From assembly GCA_029262355.1 (NCBI GenBank), contig JAJCZO010000200.1:1-32129 (forward strand): DNA of 32,129 bases. The letters are read 5' to 3'. Position numbers and translations under genes: made by a program. The stretch comes from Deltaproteobacteria bacterium. GTDB taxonomy: Bacteria > Desulfobacterota > Binatia > UBA12015. Positions 8,439 to 17,201 of this stretch are shown here, piece after piece (positions within the stretch are counted from its first letter, which is position 1; each line of letters opens with the position of its first letter). The notes below the pieces were generated by a model, which was not told where the DNA came from, ran no database searches, and was given only the letters and a program-made list of their open reading frames with translations.

Positions 8439-8990
8439 CTACGCGGGTAACTTTGCGCGCGCCTCTTTCATTCCAGCGACCAGGGTCTCGGTCGCGGTGT
8501 CGACGAAGGCGGCCAGGTTTCGCTTGGATTCGACCAGGACTCCGGCCGCCACGAGTTCCGCGATGCCGTGAACCAGCGACCAGGCAGTTCGCGCGAGAGG
8601 CGTCGGATCGCCGGTCCTGAGCAGGTCTGCCTCCTGGCCCTCACGGATCAGGCCCTCGACGACACCGAACACTGCGTTCGCGATCTCGCGCGAGACCGCG
8701 TCCTTTCGCGGACGGAACATGACGCGGAAGTGCGACGGTCTCCGGCGGGCGAACTCGACGTAGGCGAGTCCGGCACGCTGCAACCGGCCCGTGGGCGAGG
8801 ACTCGTCGGCCATGGCCAACGTCATAGACTTCCCGAGTTCCCCGAAGCCCTCACTCGCGATGGCGGTGACGAGGGCGTCCTTGTCGGGGAAGTGCGGATA
8901 GGGAGCGTTGTGGGAAACTCCCGCCCGGCGGGCGACTTCCCGGAGCGTCAGCCCATCCGGCCCGGCCTCCTTGATCAGTTCCAGGCCCAG
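8439..8990 (-). pseudogene. TetR-family regulator lacking its own start
   Basis: TetR regulators bind DNA through an N-terminal helix-turn-helix. The block LTLREVARRAGVSHNAPYPHF is the classical TetR recognition segment, and the helical ligand-binding part follows to the stop at 8439 (ending EARAKLPA). The first helix begins at LGLELIKEAG and then the similarity stops; the usual 10-25 preceding residues and start codon are absent. The frame stays open far upstream, but only as the antisense of the carotenoid oxygenase remnant. The nearest GTG in frame lies about 100 bases inside that remnant, and I see no ATG or TTG closer. The gene is therefore 5'-truncated at about 8990. A functional hybrid using an upstream GTG cannot be excluded. 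Confidence 0.7.
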
Positions 8991-9713
8991 CGGCCTTTCT
9001 TCGGTCTCGTCGAGTCCCTGCCCGACGAGAAGTCGTACCGCCCGCGGGTGGAGGGGCGGATTCCCGAGGGGCTTCGCGGCACGCTCTACCGCAACGGTCC
9101 GGGGCTCTTCGAGCGCGACGGCCACCGCCTGCGCTGTCTCCTCGACGGAGATGGGATGGTTCAGGCCTTCACGTTCGGCGACGCGAGTGTGCACTACCAG
9201 ACCCGCTTCGTGCGCACGGCGAAGTACGAGCGCGACGAACGGGCAGGGCGCTTCGTCGGTCAGAGCTGGACGACGCCCGCCCCCGGAGGCTGGATCGCGA
9301 ACCTGGGCGTCGGCCACTTCCCGGATACGTCTGGAGTGAACGCGCAGGTGTGGGCGGGGAAGCTCTACGCGCTGGAGGACGCAAACCCGGCGCATCGGAT
9401 GGACCCCGAGACTCTCGCGACGGAGGGACTCGAGCGGTTCGGGCTCGACAGAGCGTTGTTTTCCGCACATCCAAAGCAGGATCGCCGCCGCGGCGCTTGG
9501 GTCCACTTCGGGCTCGGCGTTGGGTTGCGCGAACTGTTCCTATCGACCCTCGACGCCGCGGGTCGTGCCACCGACGCACGGCGGAGCCCTCTCGCCATCC
9601 TACGGGCCGACGCGATTTCGGAGGGCCCGGTTGCACGTGTCCTGCTCGACCACCACACACCGCTCAGCTTTCACGGAAGCTGGGAGCCCACCGGGGGCTA
9701 CGCCGCCGTCTAG
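8991..9713 (+). pseudogene. Carotenoid oxygenase (RPE65/CCD family) remnant, truncated at both ends
   Basis: The family cleaves carotenoids or related polyenes with an iron held by four histidines. Recognisable here are VEGRIPEGLRGTLYRNGPGL near the start, LLDGDGMVQAF, and a YALEDANPAHRMDPETL block that matches the N-terminal half of the family. Family members are about 450-500 residues; this stretch gives about 240 and then loses similarity after LSTLDAAGRATDA, with a stop at 9713. At least the later iron-binding histidines are therefore missing. At the 5' side there is no start codon near PFFGLVESLP: the sequence runs directly into the antisense of the TetR gene. It cannot make a working enzyme. 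Confidence 0.75.
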
Positions 9714-9903
9714 CGGCATCTCGACCCCACTCGCGAATGCATCGTTCGGGCCTCGTCCGAGATGGTCGGCGAAGGGCGAATTTACCGAAGCCTAACCGCA
9801 ACCTTAGGACTCCTGTGCGTTCGCCGCGCTAGGTTTCGTGACGAACACGGGGTCTGGCATGAACGCGGCCCCGCGATGAAGGCCCTACGGGAGGATTTCC
9901 ACC

Positions 9904-10800
9904 ATGATGAGAATCAAACTTCTACCGTTGCTCGCGACCGCCGCCTTTCTGGCGATCGTAGGCCCGCCGCCGGGAGGGGCCTCCGCCTCTCTCGACCCGT
10001 CGATCGTTCTCTCCATCGAGACGCCGACAGACGGCGTCAACACTGGCGTCGGCCTCGTCCGGGGCTTCGCGTTGTCGCCCGGCGGGATCGACTATGTCGA
10101 ATGGACCCTCGACGGCGACGACATGGGGCCACTCCCGTACGGTGGCGCGCGCGGCGATGTAAGCGCCATCCACCCTGGCTTTCCCGACAGCCCGGCGCCT
10201 GGTTACGCTACGGCTTGGAACTGGGGCCTGCTCGATCCAGGCGAGCACACGATCGTCGTCACCGCGCACGGCCTCGATGGGGGAGAGAAGTCGGTCTTGC
10301 GCGCGTTCGAGACCACGCGGTTCGGACCCGAGACCTTTCTCTCCGCCGATGAAATCAGTCTTGACAGCTTCAAGATCCAGGGGCTTTCCACCACGGGGGG
10401 GTCCTTCCATGACGTGACGCTCAAATGGTCGAAGGCCGATCAGCAGTTCATGATTCACGCCATCGAGACGACCTGTTCGCCGTGCGCCGGCATCCTGGTC
10501 TCCGCACCCAGCAACCTGATGGTCACGTCTTCGGGGGGCCTCGCGGATCTCAGCTGGACGGCACCACTGCTACCCAGCTCGAGCTTCCCGGCCCCACTCG
10601 GGTACCTCGTCGAGCGTCGTTTCGATGGTGCCCCGTTCGAGACGGTCGGCCTCGTCGCCATCGGAAAAACGGAGTTCACCGACGATGTAGACGTCTCCAC
10701 CGAGGCCGATCCAGGAACGTTCGACTGGCGGGTCCGTGCCGTCTTCGCCAGCATGGTCACGGCCCCGAGTAACGTCGACTCCATCACGATCGCCCCGTAG
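9904..10800 (+). CDS. Exported protein with Ig-like and fibronectin type III-like domains
   Basis: 298 residues. GGGAGGA 8-9 bases before the tandem ATG ATG supports the start. Residues 1-28 form a signal peptide (MMRIKLLPLLATAAFLAIVG, then a small-residue region ending ASAS). Residues 35-135 resemble bacterial Ig-like modules (IETPTDGVNTGVGLVRGFAL, WTLDG, TIVVTAHG). Residues 205-298 resemble an Fn3 domain (VSAPSNLMVTSSGGLADLSW, GYLVERRFDG, FDWRVRAVF). The linker has a C-x-x-C (CSPC). Such proteins are secreted or surface-attached and usually mediate adhesion or carry no catalytic activity; the precise role is unknown. The gene is followed at once by a 12-bp hairpin, so it is probably monocistronic. 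Confidence 0.75.
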   Translation: MMRIKLLPLLATAAFLAIVGPPPGGASASLDPSIVLSIETPTDGVNTGVGLVRGFALSPGGIDYVEWTLDGDDMGPLPYGGARGDVSAIHPGFPDSPAPGYATAWNWGLLDPGEHTIVVTAHGLDGGEKSVLRAFETTRFGPETFLSADEISLDSFKIQGLSTTGGSFHDVTLKWSKADQQFMIHAIETTCSPCAGILVSAPSNLMVTSSGGLADLSWTAPLLPSSSFPAPLGYLVERRFDGAPFETVGLVAIGKTEFTDDVDVSTEADPGTFDWRVRAVFASMVTAPSNVDSITIAP

Positions 10801-10841
10801 CTGGTGTGGACGTCGCCGAAGCCCGGTGGCGTCCACACCAG
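10801..10841 (+). terminator. Strong hairpin directly after the Ig/Fn3 gene
   Basis: CTGGTGTGGACG at 10801-10812 is exactly complementary to CGTCCACACCAG at 10830-10841, a perfect 12-bp stem with a 17-base loop. It starts at the base after the stop codon. No run of T follows, so it is not a textbook intrinsic terminator. It may act as a terminator with an auxiliary factor or as an mRNA 3'-end stabiliser. Confidence 0.6.
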
Positions 10842-10908
10842 CGGCCAGAGCAAATCGTCGTAGAGGCAGAGAAGAACGTCGCCTCGGGCGTGGGTTTCGC
10901 GGGGAGCT

Positions 10909-13095
10909 GTGGCTTCGGCTAAACAGTGCGCGATGCCAGGAGCACGCTCAGCCACCAGTGATTCGGCGATCTCACGGGCGAACGAGCTCTGGGTGCTGAA
11001 CTCCTTGGCCGTCGCGCAACCGCTCTTCGACCTGATCGGCGCGAACCCGCCGTTTCTGATCGCGCACCGGGCGGAAGTCATCGATGTGCTGGTCCTCGTG
11101 GCAACGCTGCTGCTCGGAGTGCCGATTCTCGGGCTACTCGTAGAGGCGCTCGCCGGTGTCGTCGGGGGAACGTTCCAGCGCGCCCTCCATCGGTTCTCGA
11201 TGGTCGCATTGGTGACGCTCGCGCTCTACCCCGTGCTTGTTCGGTCGATCGATGCCCCCGAGGCCGTCACCATCGGGGGGGGCGTGGTGGGCGGTGTCGG
11301 CTTCGTGTTGTTGCACCGGTCGTCGACAACTCTACGTGAGTTGCTCCGCTTCATGGCACCTGTGCCGATCGTCTTCGCCGCGATCTTCTTGAGCGCCGAG
11401 AGTGTGCGGCCGTTGATGGCCCGATCGGAGAATCCCGCGCTCGAGGCGCCTCGTCGCGCAGAGGCACCCATCGTCTTCCTGCTGCTCGACGAGCTGCCTC
11501 TTTACGCGCTCCTCAACCAGGAACTCGAGGTCGACGCGGAGCTCTTCCCCTCATTCGCGCGCCTTGCCTCCGACAGCATTTGGCTGCGCAATGCGACGGC
11601 CGTCCATCCCCTCACCACCATCGCCGTACCGTCGATCCTGAACGGTCGTCGCGCTCGTCGGAGCTTCGAGGGGTCCCTCCGGGGCTCCAAGGAGCAGAAC
11701 CTCTTCACATGGCTCGGGAGCTCGCACCGGCTGGTCGTTCGCGAGAAGATCACGGCCCTCTGTCCGCCCGAGGCGTGCGAGGAGCTCGTGGCGCCGGTGG
11801 CGCCCGGTGTGCGGATCCAGACCCTCCTCCGCGACGCCGCTGTAGTCTGGGGACATTCAGCTTTGCCTCGTTCGGTCGCCGGCACCCTACCCTCGGTCGA
11901 TACGCGTTGGGCCGACTTCGCAGGAGCAATCGAGCCGACGGAGGAAGGGGAAGTCTTCCGGGCCTTGATCAGCTCGGTCGATGGCGGCTCGCGCCCGACA
12001 CTCTACTTCCTCCATCTCCTCGTGCCGCACGTTCCGTGGTTTGGGTTACCGACAGGTCTGACCTACCCCCAAGGGCGCGCGGGGGCGACCCTCGGCTTGG
12101 AAGACATGCCAGACGTCTTCCGTCGCCACCTGGCCACTCGACCGCCCCGCAAGGGGCCCCTGCTGGGGGGGCGCGAGCGGTCGCTCGAACCATGGCCAGC
12201 GAAGCTCGCCTTTCAGCGCCACCTGCTCCAGGTGGGGTACGTGGATTCGCTTCTGGGCGAGTTGCTGGATCGGCTCGAAGAGACCGGAATCTACGACCGG
12301 GCCCTCATCGTGGTCACGAGTGATCACGGCGTCGCATTCCAGCCAGGAGAGCATCGACGTCGCGTCGTCGACGCGAATTTACGCGACATCGTTCATGTCC
12401 CGCTCTTCGTGAAACCGCCCTTTTCCCGTGAGCCGCTCATCGACGACCGCAACGTCGAGTCGATGGACATCCTGCCGACGATGGCAGACGCGCTCGGCAT
12501 CGAGATTCCCGATTGGGTCGACGGACAGTCCGCACTCGACGACTCGGCCCCGCGCCGGCCGACGAAGATCGTGGTCGACCGGAAACGAGAGCATGAGATC
12601 GACGCGCGGCTTCCGACGACGTGGTACGGGCTGCGGCTCAAGAATGAACTCTTCGGGCCGCACCCCAGCTGGGACGATGTCTACGCGTTGAGCTCGAGGC
12701 CTGCCTTGCTCGGGCGGCGTGCGGACGCCGTCGCCGCCGAGGCGCGGTCGGATCTGTCGTATCGACTTCTCTTCCCCGAGTGGTTCGCCGACGTCGACCC
12801 GGAGAGCGGCCGCTTCCCGGCCTATGTGCCGGGCATCGTGAAGGCCACTGAAGCGGCAGCTCTTCCCGAGGAGGTCGCGCTCGCTGTCAACGGCGTGATC
12901 CGGGGCGTCGGGCGCACTTTCGCACGAGTGAGCGACACCGCCGCGTTCGCCATGATGCTCCCCCCCGACGCCTTCCGGGCCGGCGAGAATCGAGTGGAGA
13001 TCTTCGCGCTGGACGGGCAGGCCCGCCTCCGTCCGATTGCGGCCGGACACTGGCCAGCGGTCCGCCCGGACTCCTACGGCCTCCCAAACAGGTGA
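10909..13095 (+). CDS. Membrane-anchored sulfatase-fold (alkaline phosphatase superfamily) protein
   Basis: 728 residues from a GTG start; an ATG at 10933 is an alternative and neither has a well-spaced ribosome binding site. The N-terminal ~185 residues hold about four membrane helices (for example VIDVLVLVATLLLGVPILGL and a segment near PVPIVFAAIFLSAE). The rest is a periplasmic sulfatase/phosphoglycerol-transferase-like domain: IVFLLLDELPLY supplies the first metal aspartate, AVHPLTTIAVPSILNGR is the nucleophile region with Thr rather than Cys, and VVTSDHGVAFQPGEH gives the distal metal DH pair. Lack of Cys rules out a formylglycine sulfatase; phospho-group transfer or hydrolysis on envelope lipids or polymers is more likely (inference). 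It converges on the next gene, 143 bases away. Confidence 0.85.
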   Translation: MASAKQCAMPGARSATSDSAISRANELWVLNSLAVAQPLFDLIGANPPFLIAHRAEVIDVLVLVATLLLGVPILGLLVEALAGVVGGTFQRALHRFSMVALVTLALYPVLVRSIDAPEAVTIGGGVVGGVGFVLLHRSSTTLRELLRFMAPVPIVFAAIFLSAESVRPLMARSENPALEAPRRAEAPIVFLLLDELPLYALLNQELEVDAELFPSFARLASDSIWLRNATAVHPLTTIAVPSILNGRRARRSFEGSLRGSKEQNLFTWLGSSHRLVVREKITALCPPEACEELVAPVAPGVRIQTLLRDAAVVWGHSALPRSVAGTLPSVDTRWADFAGAIEPTEEGEVFRALISSVDGGSRPTLYFLHLLVPHVPWFGLPTGLTYPQGRAGATLGLEDMPDVFRRHLATRPPRKGPLLGGRERSLEPWPAKLAFQRHLLQVGYVDSLLGELLDRLEETGIYDRALIVVTSDHGVAFQPGEHRRRVVDANLRDIVHVPLFVKPPFSREPLIDDRNVESMDILPTMADALGIEIPDWVDGQSALDDSAPRRPTKIVVDRKREHEIDARLPTTWYGLRLKNELFGPHPSWDDVYALSSRPALLGRRADAVAAEARSDLSYRLLFPEWFADVDPESGRFPAYVPGIVKATEAAALPEEVALAVNGVIRGVGRTFARVSDTAAFAMMLPPDAFRAGENRVEIFALDGQARLRPIAAGHWPAVRPDSYGLPNR

Positions 13096-13238
13096 GACTT
13101 CGCTCCTGGCCGTGACCTCGGAGACTTGCGCAGGTGAGGCATCGGGCGGCTGCGCGACGCGGGCCCGCGTAGAGGCGAGGACGTCGTCGAAAGTCGGCAC
13201 GGTCCGCGCCGCTGTGGTCGCTTTGGCCCACCTTCGCC

Positions 13239-15068
13239 CTACTCGACGTACCCCAAGGACCGGAGCCGACGCACTTCTTCGAGCGGCAGCTCCAGGGCCT
13301 CTGGCGAGGCGCCGTGTCGATCGAGCTCGACCTGCTGCAGTCTCTCCATGTCCCTCAGCCTGCGCCGGAACGGGCCGCGGCGTTTCGGGTGATTTCGCAG
13401 GAGCTCGTCTCGCTGAAAGGGGTCCTCGGCCACGTCGTACATCTCGCTCCGTCCGTAGCGTTCGAAGTATCGATGTCGGCCGACGGCGAGCGCGCGTGTG
13501 TCGTAGGACACGGCAAGCGCCCTTCGCTCGTCCTCGGAACGTGTCTTTGGCTGCTCGATGGCACTCCGAAGCGCGTTGCGCGGAGTCGGCAGCCCGGCGG
13601 CCTCCAGCATCAATGCGGCGAGATCCCAGTTTTGTACGGGCCCGTCCACGACCAGGCCCCCGCTGATGCCCGGACCCCGTACGATGAGCGGTACGCGCCA
13701 CACCTCCTCGAAGAAGTCGCGGTGCAGGAACTTCCCGTGCTCACCGAACTCCTCACCGTGGTCGGAGGTGACGATGATCAACGTGTTCGGGGCGTGACTC
13801 TCGATGGCTGCCACGAGTCTGGCGATCTGGGCGTCGACGTACGCGATGGCGCCGTCGTACAGGCAGACCGCCTCGGCGAGCGCCTCGGCACTGGGCGGGG
13901 TCCGATTCCAAGCGAGCAGGAGGTCCGAGCCGGTCGGTCCGCCCCGGATTGCATCGCGGAGTCGGGGGGTGTCGCAGTACTGACCGTCATACGGTGCCGG
14001 GGCGGCGTACGGAAGCCCGTGGGGGCGTGAGTGCACCTCGTAGGTGTGAAGGAAGAGAAACCATGGTCGGCGCCGTGAGGTGATCCACCGTAGGGCCGCA
14101 TCGACTTGCCCCTCCAGAACACCCACGAATCCGCGGATCCAGTAGCCGTAGAGCTGCACCAGTTCGCGCAGGAGCGAGCCCGGCACGACGGGGTAGGGTG
14201 GATGCTGGTACCGGGCGAACCCTTGCGCGAGACCGGTTTCCGACCCCACGAAGGAGTAACGTCCCATCCCCACGAGAGCGGCGGTGTCGTACCCCTGGTC
14301 CCGCAGTCGCTCGGCCACGGTGGCGATCTGCTCGGAGAGTCGTTGCCCGGGTTTGCGAACGCCGTGCGCCAAGGGCCCGAGTCCTGTGAGCATGGAAGCG
14401 TGCGACGGTAGCGTCCACCACGACGCGGCGTAGGCTTCGGAAAACCGCACGCCTCGCGCGGCCAGGCGGTCCAGATTCGGACTCGTATCCCGATGGTAGC
14501 CGTACGCGCCCAGGTGGTCTGCTCGCATCGTGTCGACAGAGATCAACGCCACGTTTGGGGGCCCCGCAGCGATCTCTTGGGCTCCGTGCGGGGCGTGTGT
14601 CACGGCGAGTCCGATGACCAACAGCGGCACTGCGGCGACGGTCTTTGGGTTGCGGGCGCATCGCTCGCCGACTGCCAACCAGCGAGCCGAAGAGAGCCGC
14701 AACACGACCGGGGCGAGCGCGACAGCGAGGGCCGTCGCGGCGAGGCTGACCACGACCGGCGTCTTCACTCCTGCCTGCCGACCGAGGAAGAAGGCCAGAC
14801 CGCCTATGAGGAGCGGCAGCATGAGCGTGCGGGTCCACGCGAGTTGCGTGAACTCGGAGCGGTGCGAGCCCAGCCGAGCCGGCACCCAGCACAGTGCGAA
14901 CGCGAGCGTCACGAGAATCGCCGGCGTGAGAACGCTGGCCGCGAGGAGGACGAGGTTTAGCTGCCAAGGCCCGGCCAGCACGTTCGCGCCCAAGGCCGCA
15001 TCGAATGCCCCGATCCAGAGCCCCATGCACGCCCAGGAGAGCGCGGCTTTGAGAAGACACGGCCGCAT
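13239..15068 (-). CDS. Membrane sulfatase-fold hydrolase with Thr nucleophile
   Basis: 609 residues. Residues 5-165 contain four or five hydrophobic helices (LNLVLLAASVLTPAILVTLA, TLMLPLLIGGLAFFLG, TVAAVPLLVIGLAV). A periplasmic domain follows: PNVALISVDTMRADHLGAYG gives a first metal aspartate, ASWWTLPSHASMLTGL is the nucleophile motif with Thr in the Cys/Ser position, and IVTSDHGEEFGEHG gives the distal metal residues. The C-terminal LRSLGYVE ending is typical of this sulfatase subgroup. Without Cys or Ser, the formylglycine mechanism is unlikely, so a phosphatase or phosphotransferase role is possible. It starts 82 bases after the stop of the upstream sulfatase gene on the same strand and may share its promoter. 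Confidence 0.86.
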   Translation of the reverse strand: MRPCLLKAALSWACMGLWIGAFDAALGANVLAGPWQLNLVLLAASVLTPAILVTLAFALCWVPARLGSHRSEFTQLAWTRTLMLPLLIGGLAFFLGRQAGVKTPVVVSLAATALAVALAPVVLRLSSARWLAVGERCARNPKTVAAVPLLVIGLAVTHAPHGAQEIAAGPPNVALISVDTMRADHLGAYGYHRDTSPNLDRLAARGVRFSEAYAASWWTLPSHASMLTGLGPLAHGVRKPGQRLSEQIATVAERLRDQGYDTAALVGMGRYSFVGSETGLAQGFARYQHPPYPVVPGSLLRELVQLYGYWIRGFVGVLEGQVDAALRWITSRRRPWFLFLHTYEVHSRPHGLPYAAPAPYDGQYCDTPRLRDAIRGGPTGSDLLLAWNRTPPSAEALAEAVCLYDGAIAYVDAQIARLVAAIESHAPNTLIIVTSDHGEEFGEHGKFLHRDFFEEVWRVPLIVRGPGISGGLVVDGPVQNWDLAALMLEAAGLPTPRNALRSAIEQPKTRSEDERRALAVSYDTRALAVGRHRYFERYGRSEMYDVAEDPFQRDELLRNHPKRRGPFRRRLRDMERLQQVELDRHGASPEALELPLEEVRRLRSLGYVE

Positions 15069-15150
15069 GATCCGTTGGCACCGTTAGCAGACGTGCTCTC
15101 GGGTCGACGAAGCGATCCCGACGCCGCGGGATCGCATGGAATCGCCGCCG

Positions 15151-16812
15151 TCAGTTCGACCAATAGATGTACTCGTCGTCCGGCGCGTCCGGAATCGAGA
15201 GGTCCTTGTCGATGTTGATCGGGAACGAACCGCCCGAGGGCCAGCGCGACGGGGTCTGCTGCGCGTTGTGAGCCGCGAGCGCTCTCGTCAACTCCGCGAG
15301 CTTCTCGGGGCGTTCGGCGGAGAGATCATGCTGCTCGGTAGGGTCGGCGCGGAGGTCGAAGAGCCAACTGCGTCCCGGCGGATTGCTGACGTTGAGCTTC
15401 CACCCGTTCACGAGCGCGCTCTGAGAGGCTCCACTGCGCCAGAAGAGCGCCTCGTGCGTCGCTCCAGCCGCCTCCCCGCGCGCGAAGGGCACCAGGTCGA
15501 CTCCATCGATCTTGCGATCGGTCGGCAGCGGCGCAGCGGCGGCGGCCGCCGCGGTCGCGAATGCGTCGAAGTGGTGCACCGGTTGGTCGACGGTTGTCCC
15601 AGGGGCGATCTTGGCGGGCCACTTCACGAAGTAAGGGACGTGGATGCCGCCCTCGAAGAGCGTGATCTTCCAGCCGCGGAAGGGGTCGTTGACGTCCGGC
15701 AAGCCGATGTATCCTGCGCCTCCGTTGTCGGAAGTGAAGATCACGAGCGTGTTCTCCTCGAGTCCGTTCTCGCGGAGCGCGTCCAGCACCTGCCCGACGC
15801 CGCGATCGAGAGCTCGGATCATCGCCGCGTACACCCGCTCGCGATGCAGCTCGATGTGAGACAGAGCATCGTAGTCTTCCTTGGTCGCCTGGAGCGGAGT
15901 GTGGGGAGCCCAGTGAGCGAGGTAGAGGAAGAACGGGCGGTCCTTGTTCGCCTCGATCACCTTGACGGCTTCATCGGTGTAGTAGTCGGTGAGGTAGCCG
16001 GCCGGCTCGAAAGCGTCGCCGCCGTTGAAGCTTGCGGCGTACCTCATCGCGGCCCACAGGAATCGATCGATTGGGTCGAAGTCCTGCTTTGCGTTGACGA
16101 CCTCTGGGTCGTCCTCGGGCAGATAGAGACCACTGGCCATGAGCAGGCTCTCGTCGAAGCCCTGATCCTCCGGCGCCATCCCGCTGGTGCGGCCGAGATG
16201 CCACTTCCCGATGTGCACCGTGTGATATCCCTGCTCCGACAGAAGCTCCGCGATCGTGATCTCCGAGGCGGGCATCCCCATCTCGTCGTAGTCGACCGAG
16301 TCGCCACCCTCGCCGGGGAGCCCGAGGCGCAGTCTGTCGGTCGACTCGCCGGCCATCATCCCGACGAGCGTTCCCATGCCGGGTGGAGTGGGCGTGAACT
16401 CGAAACCGAAGCGCGTTCCGTAGCGCCCGGACAGGAGCGCTGCGCGCGACGGTGCGCACGTCCCGTTCGCCGCGTAGCCGTTCACGAAGTTCGCCCCCTC
16501 GGCAGCGATCGAATCGATTCGCGGCGTCGGAACTGTTCCTCCCGCGACACCGCCACCTCCGAACGTCAGGTCGTTCCACCCGAGGTCGTCGGCGAGAATC
16601 AGCACGATGTTTGGAGGCCGATCCCCCGGAGTACTCGGGGGTGGGGGGCCCTGCTCCCACTGGACCGGGATGTTCGGACCGGCTGCTACCCGGCGATCCA
16701 TCACGACTCCGATGGCACCCAACATCAGGGTGCTGCGGTTCGACCACGCCACGGCGAGCAGGATCGCGAGGACTAGGGTGACTCCGAGGGCGACTCTTGT
16801 GATCTTCTTCAC
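15151..16812 (-). CDS. Type I (formylglycine) sulfatase, arylsulfatase-like
   Basis: 553 residues. Sulfatases hydrolyse sulfate esters using a formylglycine made from Cys. Seen here: NIVLILADDLGWNDLTFGG (metal-binding DD), NGTCAPSRAALLSGRYGTRF (complete C-x-P-S-R signature), GKWHLGR, and VIFTSDNGGAGY (distal metal residues). A single N-terminal hydrophobic helix (residues 5-22, after KKITR) anchors or exports it. I prefer the GTG at 16812 to the ATG at 16905. The GTG directly precedes the signal helix and has GGAG 11 bases upstream, while the ATG lies in the -35 box of a good promoter. No maturase (formylglycine-generating enzyme) gene is in the window. The next gene on the strand encodes another sulfatase-fold protein. 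Confidence 0.9.
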   Translation of the reverse strand: MKKITRVALGVTLVLAILLAVAWSNRSTLMLGAIGVVMDRRVAAGPNIPVQWEQGPPPPSTPGDRPPNIVLILADDLGWNDLTFGGGGVAGGTVPTPRIDSIAAEGANFVNGYAANGTCAPSRAALLSGRYGTRFGFEFTPTPPGMGTLVGMMAGESTDRLRLGLPGEGGDSVDYDEMGMPASEITIAELLSEQGYHTVHIGKWHLGRTSGMAPEDQGFDESLLMASGLYLPEDDPEVVNAKQDFDPIDRFLWAAMRYAASFNGGDAFEPAGYLTDYYTDEAVKVIEANKDRPFFLYLAHWAPHTPLQATKEDYDALSHIELHRERVYAAMIRALDRGVGQVLDALRENGLEENTLVIFTSDNGGAGYIGLPDVNDPFRGWKITLFEGGIHVPYFVKWPAKIAPGTTVDQPVHHFDAFATAAAAAAAPLPTDRKIDGVDLVPFARGEAAGATHEALFWRSGASQSALVNGWKLNVSNPPGRSWLFDLRADPTEQHDLSAERPEKLAELTRALAAHNAQQTPSRWPSGGSFPINIDKDLSIPDAPDDEYIYWSN

Positions 16813-16875
16813 GGTTTCGTGGGCTCCGATCGGGGGCGTGCTTTGGACGACGGCCGCGCGGGAGAGGCGCCTGAA

Positions 16876-16905
16876 ATTATGGCATATCCTCTGCCATATG
16901 ATCAA
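16876..16905 (-). promoter_or_regulatory. Sigma70-like promoter with internal palindrome, upstream of the sulfatase gene
   Basis: On the minus strand TTGATC (16905-16900) and CATAAT (16881-16876) are 18 bases apart, a good -35/-10 pair in an AT-rich island. TATGGCA at 16878-16884 and TGCCATA at 16892-16898 form a 7-bp inverted repeat covering the spacer and the edge of the -10 box, as a repressor operator would. Transcription would start about 57 bases before the GTG at 16812. Confidence 0.55.
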
Positions 16906-17201
16906 TGTGGAGCTGATTGTCCGTCGGTGTCCGAGGATTCCGCAGGATCAAGCGGGAACGCGGCTTCGTCGTCGCAATCCGGCGGACGCCCGGCGAGCAG
17001 AGCTCCGCGTACCGCGAGGTACGCCGGCCGCGAGCGTTTTAGGCAGATCCGTCGCCGCGAGGGCCGATGACCGGCTGGGCTTCGGTCTGCATCGGGGATA
17101 GGTATATCGGGGCACGATGGATGGCCTAGAACCAAACGCGCTGCGCTTCGTGAGGCACTCGCTTCGGGGATTCTGGGGACTCGCCAAGAACCCAAGCGCG
17201 A
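16906..17201. other. Non-coding stretch between the flavin oxidoreductase and sulfatase genes
   Basis: With the revised sulfatase start, about 390 bases lie between the two genes. The lower part is the promoter region described separately. In the rest I find no open frame resembling a known protein, no convincing hairpin terminator and no repeat. Confidence 0.5.

Noticed and set aside
9001..9506. N-terminal extension of the TetR-like frame as a real fused domain
   Set aside because: It is exactly antisense to a recognisable carotenoid oxygenase and has no similarity of its own; treated as a truncation product.
12379..13701. Minus-strand 440-codon frame across two sulfatase-fold genes
   Set aside because: It overlaps both well-supported genes and shows no domain.
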